Notes: generated by a model from the letters alone, not told the origin. 64,000 nucleotides of DNA from Bradyrhizobium sp. 1 (GCF_023073315.1 NZ_JADPJH010000033.1:124001-188000), one strand, 5' to 3'; shown: positions 19,009 to 27,914, counted from the first letter of the stretch. Translations and numbers: made by a program.

Positions 19009-19709
19009 GCCTTCTGCACCTGCGGGTCCTGCGCGAGCGCGGCAGCCGTCCCTGACAGCACGCTCTTGCCGACCTGGAGCACCGTCGCAAAGTCCGACAC
19101 TTCCAGCGCGAGTTCGATCGACTGCTCCGCGAGCAGGATGGTCAGGCCCTCGCGATGCAGGCGGCCGAAGGTTTCGTACATGGACTCGACCACCGCCGGC
19201 GCAAGGCCGAGCGAGGGCTCGTCGAGCATCAGGAGCTTCGGGTCGCTCATCAGCGCGCGGCCGACCGCGAGCATCTGCCGCTCGCCGCCGGACATGGTGC
19301 CGGCGCGCTGGTTGCGGCGCTCTTTCAGGCGCGGAAAGAATTCGTAGACGCGTTCGAGCAGCACGGCCTGACGCGACTTGTCGTGCAGCGGCGTCGCGCC
19401 GAGCACGAGGTTGTTCTCGACGCTCTGCTGCACGAACAGGCGCCAGCCCTCCGGCGACAGCGCGAGGCCCTTGCGCACGATCGCAAAGGCCTTTTGCCCG
19501 GCGATGTCCTCGCCGCGAAAGCTGATCGAGCCCGAATGCACAGGAATGAGGCCGGCGATCGCGTTCAGCGTCGTGGTCTTGCCGCCGCCATTGGAGCCGA
19601 GCAGCGCGACGACGCTTCCTTCAGGCACCTCTAGCGAGACGTCGGAGACACCGATGAGGTCGCCGTAGCGCACTTCGAGGTGCTCGATCCGCAGCAGCGC
19701 CCCGCTCAT
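18990..19709 (-). CDS. livF: Branched-chain-type ABC transporter ATPase (LivF-like)
   Basis: A 239-aa ATPase of the HAAT importer family. Walker A is LGSNGGGKTT, the signature is MSGGERQML, and Walker B is LLMLDEPSLGLAP. Its start overlaps the LivG-like gene by 4 nt (ATGA). It is last in the five-gene minus-strand transport operon. The substrate may be an amino acid, urea, an amide or an aromatic acid; the family is broad. Confidence 0.92.
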   Translation of the reverse strand: MSGALLRIEHLEVRYGDLIGVSDVSLEVPEGSVVALLGSNGGGKTTTLNAIAGLIPVHSGSISFRGEDIAGQKAFAIVRKGLALSPEGWRLFVQQSVENNLVLGATPLHDKSRQAVLLERVYEFFPRLKERRNQRAGTMSGGERQMLAVGRALMSDPKLLMLDEPSLGLAPAVVESMYETFGRLHREGLTILLAEQSIELALEVSDFATVLQVGKSVLSGTAAALAQDPQVQKAYLGVG

Positions 19710-20473
19710 AGGTCCGGCCCGCCCATCAGTTCGACCGGCGTATGGCCGGCAGCGGCTTTTGCGGCGCGCTTGCCGAGATAGGCCTCGATCACCGCCGGGT
19801 TCGAGGTGACCTCGCGTGGTGACCCGCGCGCAATCTCCTTGCCCTGATGGAACACCATCACGCGGCTCGCGAGCGACATGATCACTTCCATGATGTGCTC
19901 GACGATGACGAGCGTGATGCCGGAGCGGTGAATGTCACGCACAAGATCAATCGCGAGCCTCACCTCATGCGCATTAAGACCGGCCATGGCCTCGTCGAGC
20001 AGCAGCACTTTTGGCTCGGTCGCTAGCGCGCGGGCGATCTCCAGCCGCTTGCGGCCGGGCGTCCCGAGCGAGCGCGCCGGCGCATCGGCGAGCCTGATCA
20101 TGCCGACGCGCTCCAGCACCGCACCTGCCTTGGTTTCGGCCTCCTTGCGATGTGAAGTGCGCAGGAAGGCGCCGATCATGACGTTTTCGAGCACCGTCAT
20201 GCCCTCAAACGTCTGCGGCACCTGGAAGGTGCGGGCGAGCCCGAGTGCGGCGCGCTGCTCCGGCGTGAAATCGGTGATGTCGCGCCCCTCGAACAGCACG
20301 CGCCCAGAGGTGGCCTTGAGGTCGCCGGTGAGACAGTTGAAGAAGGTCGACTTGCCGGCGCCATTCGGGCCGATCAGGCCGAGAATGTCGCCCTTCTCCA
20401 AGGTCACAGAGGCATCGTCCACCGCCTTGAAGCTGCCGAACGCTTTTGTGATCCCGCGCGCTTCAAGGAGCAT
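19706..20473 (-). CDS. livG: Branched-chain-type ABC transporter ATPase (LivG-like)
   Basis: A 255-aa ATPase with Walker A GPNGAGKST, Walker B VLLLDEAMAGLN, and the C-terminal extension typical of LivG. The ABC signature is unusual: LGTPGRKRLEIARAL stands where LSYGQQRRLEIARAL is normal. Such variants occur in a LivG sub-branch, so the protein is probably active in a heterodimer with LivF. It overlaps the LivM-like gene by 11 nt. Confidence 0.9.
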   Translation of the reverse strand: MLLEARGITKAFGSFKAVDDASVTLEKGDILGLIGPNGAGKSTFFNCLTGDLKATSGRVLFEGRDITDFTPEQRAALGLARTFQVPQTFEGMTVLENVMIGAFLRTSHRKEAETKAGAVLERVGMIRLADAPARSLGTPGRKRLEIARALATEPKVLLLDEAMAGLNAHEVRLAIDLVRDIHRSGITLVIVEHIMEVIMSLASRVMVFHQGKEIARGSPREVTSNPAVIEAYLGKRAAKAAAGHTPVELMGGPDL

Positions 20474-21437
20474 GGCCGGCTCCCGTGTCGCTCTTGGATT
20501 TTCTTCGCTGCGTGAACAGGCTGAGCAGGCCGCCCGGCTGGAAACGCGCGATCAGCACGATGATCGCGCCATAGACCACGAAGGTGAGCCCGGCGCCCTT
20601 GCCGCCGAGCCAGCTGTTGGAGATCTCCTCCAGCGGCACGAGGATCGCCGCGCCCACTAGCGGGCCGAACAGCAGCCCCGCCCCGCCGAGTGCTGCCATG
20701 ATCAGGATCTTCACCGAGATCAGGATGCCGAGGCCGGACTCGGGATCGACGAAGCCGAACATCATGGCGTAGAGCGCGCCGGAAACGCTCGTCAGTGCCG
20801 CACTCAACATGTAGGCGTAGAGCTTGGTGCGGCTGGCAGGCGCGCCGAGCGAGCGCGCGGCGCGTTCGGAATCCTTGATCGCGCGCAGGTAAAACCCCAT
20901 CCGGCTGTTGGTCATCCACCAGGTGATGAACAGCGTGATCACGAGCACCAGCAGGAAGAGATAGTAATACGGCAGCGATGACAGGAACGAGAGATCGAAG
21001 ATGTTGCGCGGCACGGTCGGCCCCGAGAGGCCGACCGCCGCACCCAGCCAGTCGGTGTTGGTCACGATCAGCCGCATCGTCTCGGCGACAGCGATCGTCG
21101 CCATGCTGAAATAATGGCCGGATAGCCGCAGCGTTGGGACGCCGACGATCGCGGCGAGCCCTACCGCGATCACGATGCCGCTGGGAATACCGAATAGCGG
21201 CGACAGGCCGAATTTGGCGTAGGAGCCCATCGCGGCATAGGCACCGCAGCCGAAGAACACGACGTGACCGACCGAGACCTGGCCGGCGTAACCGCCAACG
21301 ATGTTCCAGGCGGACGCTGCGATGGCATAGAGCAGCACCAGAGCGCCCAAGCGCTGCTGGAACGGCGAGGACAGCAGCAGCGGGTAGGCAATCGCGAAGG
21401 CTGCGACGACCGAGAGCCAGATCCAGCGCCGCATCAC
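20463..21437 (-). CDS. livM: Branched-chain-type ABC permease (LivM-like)
   Basis: A 324-aa inner-membrane permease with about ten hydrophobic segments and the coupling loop motif IKDSERAARSLGAPASRTKL near residue 190. The N-terminal half contains WNIVGGYAGQVSVGHVVFFG, typical of LivM. It lies 10 nt after the LivH-like gene and overlaps the LivG-like gene, so the permease-ATPase set is stoichiometrically coupled. Confidence 0.92.
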   Translation of the reverse strand: MMRRWIWLSVVAAFAIAYPLLLSSPFQQRLGALVLLYAIAASAWNIVGGYAGQVSVGHVVFFGCGAYAAMGSYAKFGLSPLFGIPSGIVIAVGLAAIVGVPTLRLSGHYFSMATIAVAETMRLIVTNTDWLGAAVGLSGPTVPRNIFDLSFLSSLPYYYLFLLVLVITLFITWWMTNSRMGFYLRAIKDSERAARSLGAPASRTKLYAYMLSAALTSVSGALYAMMFGFVDPESGLGILISVKILIMAALGGAGLLFGPLVGAAILVPLEEISNSWLGGKGAGLTFVVYGAIIVLIARFQPGGLLSLFTQRRKSKSDTGAGHAP

Positions 21438-21447
21438 AGCTTTCTCA

Positions 21448-22332
21448 TCAGATCTTGCCCATCAGGCCCTGTGGCCGGAACCAGAGGAAGAGCAGGAACA
21501 GGACATAGACGACGATGTCCTTGTAGATCGCGCCGATCAGATACCCCGACAGCGACTCGATCACGCCGATCAGGAGGCCCGCGACGAGTGCGCCCGGCAC
21601 GCTACCAAAACCGCCGAGCGACACCGTGACGAAGGCGACGATGCCGAGCGTCTCGCCGACCGTCGGCACGATATAGAAGAAGTTCGCGATCAGCGCGCCG
21701 GCAAGGCCGGTGGCGCCGGCCGCAATCGCCCAGGCAATCGCCTGCATGGTATCGGGGCGGATACCCATGAGCTGGGCCGCGGTCTGATCCTCCGCCACCG
21801 CCAGCATTTTCGAGCCGAGCGAGGTGCGGGTCAGCAGCAGGTGCAGCCCGAGTGTCACCAGCAGGGCGACGACGCCGGCAAGCAGCCGCGAGGCCTCGAT
21901 GCGCAGGCCGGCAAACGCGTAGGTGCCGCCGACGATGTCCGGCGGCATCGACAGGAAGTTGGCGCCGAACCACCAGAACACCGAATAGCGCAGCAGCAGC
22001 GCGAGCCCGAAGGTGCCGAGGATCTGCGCCAGCATCGGTCCCTTCATGATGTCGCGGATCAGGGCGAAATAGACGACGACACCGACGGTCGCGAGCACCA
22101 ATGTCGCCAGCGGCGCACCGAGGAGCGGCCCTCCCCCCATCAGGGTGTAGACAACATAGGCGACATACATTCCGAGCATGACGAAGTCGCCATGCGCGAA
22201 ATTGACGATGTTCATCATGCCCCACACCAGCGTGAGGCCAGAGGAAAACAGGGCATAGACGGCGCCAAGCAGAAGCCCGCCGACGATCACCTGCACGAGA
22301 ACAAAGGACATGAGCTGCGTTGCTCTGATCAA
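21448..22332 (-). CDS. livH: Branched-chain-type ABC permease (LivH-like)
   Basis: A 294-aa inner-membrane permease. The family motif GLTLVWGMMNIVNFAHGDFV is near residues 32-51, and the coupling-loop segment AVAEDQTAAQLMGIRPD is near 180. It pairs with the LivM-like protein to form the channel. The gene is separated from the binding-protein gene by 46 nt containing a hairpin. Confidence 0.92.
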   Translation of the reverse strand: MIRATQLMSFVLVQVIVGGLLLGAVYALFSSGLTLVWGMMNIVNFAHGDFVMLGMYVAYVVYTLMGGGPLLGAPLATLVLATVGVVVYFALIRDIMKGPMLAQILGTFGLALLLRYSVFWWFGANFLSMPPDIVGGTYAFAGLRIEASRLLAGVVALLVTLGLHLLLTRTSLGSKMLAVAEDQTAAQLMGIRPDTMQAIAWAIAAGATGLAGALIANFFYIVPTVGETLGIVAFVTVSLGGFGSVPGALVAGLLIGVIESLSGYLIGAIYKDIVVYVLFLLFLWFRPQGLMGKI

Positions 22333-22344
22333 ATCATTTTGGGA

Positions 22345-22369
22345 AAGGCGGGACGCACGGCCCCGCCTT
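22345..22369 (-). terminator. Intercistronic hairpin between binding-protein and permease genes
   Basis: AAGGCGGG and CCCGCCTT form a perfect 8-bp stem with a 9-nt loop in the short gap. A weak hairpin here commonly makes the binding protein more abundant than its permeases by stabilising or partly ending the upstream transcript; that role is inferred. Confidence 0.5.
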
Positions 22370-22378
22370 CAAAGAATC

Positions 22379-23632
22379 TCACCAGCCCTTGTAGGGCAGC
22401 ACCGGCGCCTTCTCGGCATTGGCCTTCGGCCACACCGCCGTATAGTTCTCGCCATCCTGGAGCTGGATGATGAGGCCGGAGGCGAGCGTGTTCTGGCCCT
22501 TGTCGTCGAACTTCACGCCCTTGTAGCCCATCATCAATTGCTCGGGCTTCAGGTCCGTCGCCTTCAGCGCGGCCTGTATCTTGGCGGGGTCGGTCGAGCC
22601 CGCGCGGTCGATCGCATCCGCAAGCACGAAGAAGCCCTGCATCTGGCGACCGACGGTGTCGTCCATCTCCTCGCCGCTCTTCTTCTTGTACATGTCGGCG
22701 ATGATGGCCGACGGCGAACCTGATGGGCCCACCGACCAGGACGAGCGGTTGAAGACGCCTTGCGAGATCTTGCCGACCGCCTTGATGAAGGACGGATCGG
22801 AATAACCGGCGTCGTCAGCGAGCAGGATAGCAGGCTTGTAGTCGAGCGACTGCATGGTCTTGGCGAACAGGATCGCATCCGACGTGTAGCTGATCATGAT
22901 GATGACGTCGGGCTTCTTGTCCTTGAGCTGAAGCACCTGGCCCTGCAAATCGGTCGCGTTGACGGGATAGGCGACGTCGAGCGCGACGGGCTGGCCCTTC
23001 TCCTTGAAGGCGCCGGCGATCGTGTTCGCGACCGAGGTGCCGTATTCGGTGTTGTCGTGAACCAGCGCGATCGCATCGGTCTTGGCACCGGACGCCTTCA
23101 TGTCAGAGAGGAAGTCGACATAGGCTTTTGCAAAATCGGTCGCGATCGGCGTCGTGCGGAAGAACCATTTGAAGCCGCGTTCGGTGAGATTGGCGGCGAC
23201 CGACTCCGAGTTGAGATAGGGAATGCCGTATTTCTCGGCGATCGCGCTCGAGGTCAGCGTGATGCCGGACTGGTAGGCGCCGAACACGGCCGCGACCTTG
23301 TCTTCCGTGATCAGGCGCAGTGCCTGGTTCTGGCCGGTCGCCGGGTTGCCCTGGTTGTCGGCGATGACGACCTCGATCTTGGCGCCGCCGAGGCCGGCAA
23401 GCCCTGCATTCTTCGCCAGCGGCAGATTGCCGAGTTCGGGATGGGCGTTGTTGATGATATCAGTGGCGACCTCGAGCGCCGCCTTGGCATGCGCCCCGAT
23501 CGAGGCAGTGCCGCCGGACATCGGCAGGATCACGCCGATCTTGACGATTTTGTCCTCGGCCCACGCGCCTGAGGCCAACACAAGCGACATCGCGGCCGCG
23601 CAAAGCAGCCCGGTGACGTGCTTCAAATTCAT
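22379..23632 (-). CDS. ABC transporter substrate-binding protein (LivK-like)
   Basis: A 417-aa periplasmic binding protein with a signal peptide (MNLKHVTGLLCAAAMSLVLA... ending WAED) followed by a type-I periplasmic-binding fold starting IVKIGVILPMSGGTASIGAH. The ATG at 23632 is chosen because it opens the signal peptide and has GGGAGG upstream, although the frame extends to 23788. It is first in the operon and captures the substrate for LivHMGF. Sequence does not reveal the ligand. Confidence 0.92.
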   Translation of the reverse strand: MNLKHVTGLLCAAAMSLVLASGAWAEDKIVKIGVILPMSGGTASIGAHAKAALEVATDIINNAHPELGNLPLAKNAGLAGLGGAKIEVVIADNQGNPATGQNQALRLITEDKVAAVFGAYQSGITLTSSAIAEKYGIPYLNSESVAANLTERGFKWFFRTTPIATDFAKAYVDFLSDMKASGAKTDAIALVHDNTEYGTSVANTIAGAFKEKGQPVALDVAYPVNATDLQGQVLQLKDKKPDVIIMISYTSDAILFAKTMQSLDYKPAILLADDAGYSDPSFIKAVGKISQGVFNRSSWSVGPSGSPSAIIADMYKKKSGEEMDDTVGRQMQGFFVLADAIDRAGSTDPAKIQAALKATDLKPEQLMMGYKGVKFDDKGQNTLASGLIIQLQDGENYTAVWPKANAEKAPVLPYKGW

Positions 23633-23932
23633 GAAATCAGACCTCCCAAAGGGTTTCCCCGACCAAGTTTCTTTGGAAGGCTTGGGCGGGCCGCCCGCTT
23701 CCGTTTGATTATGCCTGGCGGCGAGAGGATGGCATGCCAGCCGGATTCCGGCAAGGTGAAACGGATTGCGACGATGCTGCAGAAGCAAGCATCGATTACA
23801 CGACCCGTGCGCGGTGTTCTATCTGGCGTGGCTTTATTCGAGTGAGACAACCCGAAGAGCGGGCGTAATCTACCACTGTCTATTTCCGCGAACGAAAGAG
23901 GTGGTCGCTAATCCACCCCACGAAGCGTGCGC
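23633..23932. promoter_or_regulatory. Intergenic region upstream of the Liv-type operon
   Basis: 300 nt with no credible gene. It should hold the promoter of the minus-strand importer. Small perfect dyads TGGCATGCCA and GCCGGATTCCGGC lie about 100 nt upstream of the binding-protein start. No recognised operator consensus is seen. Confidence 0.35.
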
Positions 23933-24295
23933 TCAGCTGCCCATCTCGCTCGCCCGCAGCAGCGTCGTGAAGCCGCCATAGATCATGCGCTTGCCGTCAA
24001 ACGGCATGTCCGCGCCCTTGAACCGCTCGTCCGCCATCACCTTCTTGATGACGGCATCGCGCGTCTCCCGGTCGCGGTAGACGATCCAGGAGAACACCAC
24101 GACCTCGTCCTCCTTCGCCATCACCGCGCGCGGAAACGACGTCAGCTCGCCATACGGCACGTCGTCGCCGATGCATTCGACATAATCGAGCGCGCCATGC
24201 TCCATCCAGACCGCGCAGGCTGTTTTCGCCAGGGCCTTGTAGGCCTCGATCCTGTTCTTCGGCACGGCCAGCACGAAACCATCGACATAGGGCAT
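23933..24295 (-). CDS. DUF1428 family protein
   Basis: A 120-aa dimeric alpha-beta-barrel-type protein with family blocks YVDGFVLAVPKNRIEAYKAL at the start and EVVVFSWIVYRDRETRDAV in the middle. The start MPYVDGF is preferred, with AGGAGATC upstream, over a TTG ten codons earlier. Function is unknown in the family. It is a single gene, convergent with nothing, 185 nt from a tRNA gene on the same strand. Confidence 0.8.
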   Translation of the reverse strand: MPYVDGFVLAVPKNRIEAYKALAKTACAVWMEHGALDYVECIGDDVPYGELTSFPRAVMAKEDEVVVFSWIVYRDRETRDAVIKKVMADERFKGADMPFDGKRMIYGGFTTLLRASEMGS

Positions 24296-24479
24296 CTTGG
24301 ATCTCCTTGGGGTTGCGTGTCCCAAGGACGACGGAGCGCGCGGCGATCCGACCCGGAAGATGCGATTTAAGATGAGGCAAACCGTCGCGACGGCCGGCGC
24401 GGCGAGCCAGGGCTTTGCAGCCGTCGGCAGGATCGGATTGGGCAGGATCGGATTGCAGTCGGTGAGAAGCGCCCGGAAT

Positions 24480-24553
24480 TGGCTGGGGAACTAGGATTCG
24501 AACCTAGACAAACAGAGTCAGAGTCTGTTGTGCTACCGTTACACCATTCCCCA
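24480..24553 (-). tRNA. tRNA-Gln (anticodon CUG)
   Basis: The minus strand reads TGGGGAA...TTCCCCA for the acceptor stem, discriminator G and an encoded CCA. The T arm is CTAGG-TTCGAAT-CCTAG. The anticodon arm is ACAGA-CTCTGAC-TCTGT, giving CTG at positions 34-36. At 74 nt with CCA it is complete. No integrated element is seen beside it. Confidence 0.95.
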
Positions 24554-24722
24554 CCGGAATAGCCGAACAAATTCAACGACTTGATCATTTGCCCGACTGT
24601 CGCCGGAAGCGCGTTTAGGCGCAAATCACGGCTCAGGCGTGGCAGCGTTCTACCCGCTCGCATCTGGGCTGGCAAGCACTGCGGTGCACGGGCCTGTTCA
24701 CCGCCGGCGGATCCGCACACGC

Positions 24723-24926
24723 CTATTCCGGCGCAAGCGTCGCCAAGCCGGCTTCGACGATCGTGATCTCCTGGCTGACTTGCGCGATGGCCTGCCTCGG
24801 GTCCACACCGGTGACCGACACCAACTGCCGCAGCAGATCCTGCCGGTGCGACAAGATATCGTGAAGCGCATCGCGATCGTTCAGCCGGACAAATCCTGCA
24901 ACGATCAATTCAAGGGAACGGGACAT
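24723..24926 (-). CDS. Small hypothetical protein
   Basis: A 67-aa, probably all-helical soluble protein starting MSRSLELIVAGFVRLNDRDA. The frame runs further upstream, but this ATG gives the only compact start and has GAGAG before it. Even spacing of Leu/Ile suggests a two- or three-helix bundle. No family is recognised, and it stands alone between the tRNA and another small gene. Confidence 0.5.
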   Translation of the reverse strand: MSRSLELIVAGFVRLNDRDALHDILSHRQDLLRQLVSVTGVDPRQAIAQVSQEITIVEAGLATLAPE

Positions 24927-25081
24927 CGTACTCTCAAGACACGGGTTACTCTCCGGATATCTAAAATATCCTGATCCGGTCCCGGTGTGTGCACGACGTC
25001 GCGTCAACCTTGACCGGTAAGGCTAACGCGCGGGGGCAAACCGCAATGCACCCAGATCGCACCACCTTCCCGGCCTCCCCG

Positions 25082-25405
25082 CTAGTGTGGACGCCCGACA
25101 TTGACGACGATTTCGCCCCTGCAGTGGGCAATCATCACCTGGCCGTACTCGTCCTGCGGCGGGCTTTCCTCGTAGCGCAGCGGAATCGTGGTGATCTCCT
25201 CCTGCGTCGCGCCGGCCGGCTGGTGCGCGCTCACGTCGAGGATCAGGATCTTCGGATTGATCCCCTGCGGCGAGCGCTTGGTCAGCCGGGCCTGCCAGCC
25301 ATTGGTCGGCACCCGCACGTCGCCGGTCATGACCAGCTTGGGCGGCCCACCCGGCGCGCGGTCGATCCAGGCCTTGAAGGTGTCTCTCAGCAGGACAGTC
25401 GTCAC
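25082..25405 (-). CDS. Hypothetical protein, ~107 aa
   Basis: A beta-rich small protein with no recognised domain. The likely start is GTG at 25405, preceded by GGGAGGGA, although the frame is open to 25861. The sequence alternates hydrophobic strands (LVMTGDVRV, PKILILDVSAH, YGQVMIAHCRGEIVVNVGRP). It reads like a single-sheet fold. It is divergent from the heme peroxidase gene, with 263 nt between them and no clear operator. Confidence 0.55.
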   Translation of the reverse strand: MTTVLLRDTFKAWIDRAPGGPPKLVMTGDVRVPTNGWQARLTKRSPQGINPKILILDVSAHQPAGATQEEITTIPLRYEESPPQDEYGQVMIAHCRGEIVVNVGRPH

Positions 25406-25668
25406 GAGTCCCTCCCAAGCCAAGTTGCGCGATCCTTCGGTCACGGACGCAGCATAGGCCGGCGAAGCGAAGCGAAACGTGAATGGCCCGTGAATCCGAT
25501 ATGATATCCTGACGACGTGAGGACTGACGGGCCTGCTCACCGCGCTCGCGCCACTCTCCACGGCACACCCGACCGACGGATCGCGGTTCGTCGCTCCCGG
25601 GCAGGATCGATTCACGTTCAAATCACGTTGCCGAAAATAGGATCGCCCGTGGCTTTGGGAGGTCAACA

Positions 25669-27468
25669 ATGGGCAGACATGGTGGCGGCTTCTCCATCGC
25701 GCGCGAGCAACTCGGCGGCGACACGGGCGCGAGACGGGCCGGGACCGGCGACCACCAATTGTCCGCTCCGCTGAGGCCCGACGCATTGCCGGCGGCAGCA
25801 TCCGCCCTGCCCGAGCCAGGCATTTCAGGCTTCCGGCATTTCCTGTCCGACCTCGACACATTGCCGCTGGAAAAGCGTTTCAAGGTCGACGGCGACGATC
25901 CGCTCAGATCGGACGAGAGCAAGGAGCGGCTACGGAGCCTGATGGAGCGCCTGGCCAAACGCATGCTCGTCGCCCCGGTGTGGGAGGGCGGCCAAGGCCC
26001 GCTCGAAAATGCCGACATTCCCGCCGGATATACTTATCTCCTCCAGTTGGTCGCGCACGACCTCGTCCAGACGTCATTCCCGCTGTCGGTGCTCGAAAAT
26101 ACGACAACCGGCGCGCGCAACGACCGGGCCTATCGGCTGAAGCTGGATACGATCTATGGCGGCGGTCCCGAAGTATGCCCGTTTGCCTACGAAGCCAAGC
26201 CGAAGGCCGCGCGCTCAAGGCTGCGTCTGGGCGGCGGCGGGGTCAACAGCGACGATCCGGTCGCGATGAATCCGAAAGGCCGCGATATCGCGCGCGTTGC
26301 GTGCCCCTGGGATCCGAACAGCCAGCCGCAACGGCTGACCGATGTCATGATTGCCGACCAGCGCAACGACGATCATGCGATCCTGTCCCAGCTCACGACG
26401 CTGTTCCACCATCTCCACAACGGTCTCCTGGCCCGGCTCTCCCCGCCGACGGCCGGCACGACCGAGTCCGACACGGCCGCAACCTACAAGGCATTTCTCT
26501 GCGCACGCGGCGCAGCCACGCTGATCTATCGCCACATCATACGCCGTGACGTGATGCGCAGGGTCCTCAACCGCAAGATCTACAACAAGTACAATGTCGA
26601 TCAGCCTCACCTGATGAGTGCCTCTTCCGCGCAGCAGCCCTCTCGTGGGTTGTCGATACCGCTGGAATTCACCCATGCCGCGTTTCGCTTTGGGCACGCG
26701 ATGGTTCGCGACAGCTACCAGATCAACCCCGCCAACGCCTTCGCGCTCGGCGAGGTGCTGCGCGCGACGTCCTATTCCGCGCCTGGCAATATGCCGTTGC
26801 ATCGGAAATGGATCGCGAGCTGGTCGCACTTCTTCGACGTGCCGGGCAGACCTCGACCGCAATCGAGCATGCGCATCAGCCCTCATTTCAGCGGCCAGCT
26901 TTACGACAGGACGCTGTTTCCGCCGATCGTGCGCGACGGCGCATGGGGCCTCGCGTACAGGGATCTGATGAGTGCCGCTTTCGCCGGCCTGTGGTCGGTG
27001 AACAGCCTCGTCGACGAGATCCGATCGCGCCAGCCGTCCCTGATCGGCAGCGATCCGCTGCTTGAAGATCGCGGCTACCGCGTGGCGCAGCTGCGGGCCT
27101 GGCTCGAGCAGAACCGCGGCGAGCTGACCGATGCCGACATTGAGACCCTCGCAAACGACCCGCCGCTGTCCTTCTACATTCTGTTCGAGGCAGCCGCGGG
27201 CTCCAATGATCCGGCGAGACAGGGCAAGACACTTGGCGCGCTGGGCTCGATCATCGTTGCCGAGGTCGTTTTCGGGGCGATGCACGAAGGCAGAATACCG
27301 GACGAAACCGCATCGAGCCCTCTCAGAGAGGCGCTGTCCCGCCTGTCGTCGCGCATCTACGCCGCCAACCGCCTCGACTTCGTGCCGGAGCTCGACAACA
27401 TGGGCGACCTCGTCCCGTTCATCGCCGACATCGCAAACCTGCGAGATGCTGATCCGACGTTTATTTGA
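25669..27468 (+). CDS. Animal-type heme peroxidase family protein
   Basis: A 599-aa member of the animal heme peroxidase superfamily. The distal side is Gln126-x3-His130-Asp131 (QLVAHDLVQ), with Ala129 in place of the Asp that links heme in mammalian enzymes. The proximal ligand is His343 in FRFGHAMVRDSY. The catalytic Arg block LREHN reads FHHLHN (246-251), so the distal Arg is His248. GGGAGG precedes the ATG. No signal peptide is seen. It oxidises an unknown substrate with peroxide. A small gene follows on the same strand. Confidence 0.88.
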   Translation: MGRHGGGFSIAREQLGGDTGARRAGTGDHQLSAPLRPDALPAAASALPEPGISGFRHFLSDLDTLPLEKRFKVDGDDPLRSDESKERLRSLMERLAKRMLVAPVWEGGQGPLENADIPAGYTYLLQLVAHDLVQTSFPLSVLENTTTGARNDRAYRLKLDTIYGGGPEVCPFAYEAKPKAARSRLRLGGGGVNSDDPVAMNPKGRDIARVACPWDPNSQPQRLTDVMIADQRNDDHAILSQLTTLFHHLHNGLLARLSPPTAGTTESDTAATYKAFLCARGAATLIYRHIIRRDVMRRVLNRKIYNKYNVDQPHLMSASSAQQPSRGLSIPLEFTHAAFRFGHAMVRDSYQINPANAFALGEVLRATSYSAPGNMPLHRKWIASWSHFFDVPGRPRPQSSMRISPHFSGQLYDRTLFPPIVRDGAWGLAYRDLMSAAFAGLWSVNSLVDEIRSRQPSLIGSDPLLEDRGYRVAQLRAWLEQNRGELTDADIETLANDPPLSFYILFEAAAGSNDPARQGKTLGALGSIIVAEVVFGAMHEGRIPDETASSPLREALSRLSSRIYAANRLDFVPELDNMGDLVPFIADIANLRDADPTFI

Positions 27469-27509
27469 CAGCCGGCAATTCCGCCGGTCGCATACCAAAG
27501 GAGATTGCC

Positions 27510-27902
27510 ATGCAAACCGAGATGTTCGATATCGTGAACTATGACGTCTGGGGCGACCTCGTGAAGAAGTGGGCGCGCGATCCGAAGACGCGCCCGGCCA
27601 CCATCGCCGAATTCCAGAAACAGCTCAACGATTACGGCGTGATAGCAACATTCCCCCGCGCATTCACCGAGATCAACTTCATCCAGCCCAGCTACAAGGA
27701 CGGCACGCTGCTCATCAAGCTGCCGGACGCCGACGTGCTCGCCGAGACCGAAAAGGCATTGATGGGCTCGGCCAACTATCCGCTGCCGCTGTTCTACACG
27801 GATGACATGAAGGACAGCAATCTGGAGAACGACACCCCCGACGGCAGGCTGCTCTTCCATTCCAAGCGCGTTGGCGAGTACACGATCAAGTTCTGCGGTT
27901 GA
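27510..27902 (+). CDS. Small protein with NHLP-like (nitrile-hydratase leader) features; candidate RiPP precursor
   Basis: A 130-aa protein 41 nt after the peroxidase with AAGGAG upstream. The stretch DLVKKWARDP...FQKQLNDYGV...DGTLLIKLPDA follows the order of motifs in nitrile-hydratase-type RiPP leaders (A/W-x-DP, a helix ending in L-x-x-x-G-[IV], then a strand ending in LP). An insertion of about 7 residues separates the first two. The remainder ends GEYTIKFCG with a lone Cys next to the last residue. If a precursor, a core could follow the LP; equally it may be a partner of the peroxidase. The family call is my own alignment by eye. Confidence 0.5.
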   Translation: MQTEMFDIVNYDVWGDLVKKWARDPKTRPATIAEFQKQLNDYGVIATFPRAFTEINFIQPSYKDGTLLIKLPDADVLAETEKALMGSANYPLPLFYTDDMKDSNLENDTPDGRLLFHSKRVGEYTIKFCG

Positions 27903-27914
27903 GCCGACGCGTGC

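Noticed and set aside
23729..23757. Dyads TGGCATGCCA and GCCGGATTCCGGC upstream of the Liv-type operon
   Set aside because: Short GC-rich dyads are frequent in this genome and no regulator gene is adjacent.
24554..24722. Possible integration site next to tRNA-Gln
   Set aside because: No integrase, no repeated tRNA 3' end and no change in gene content were seen on either side.
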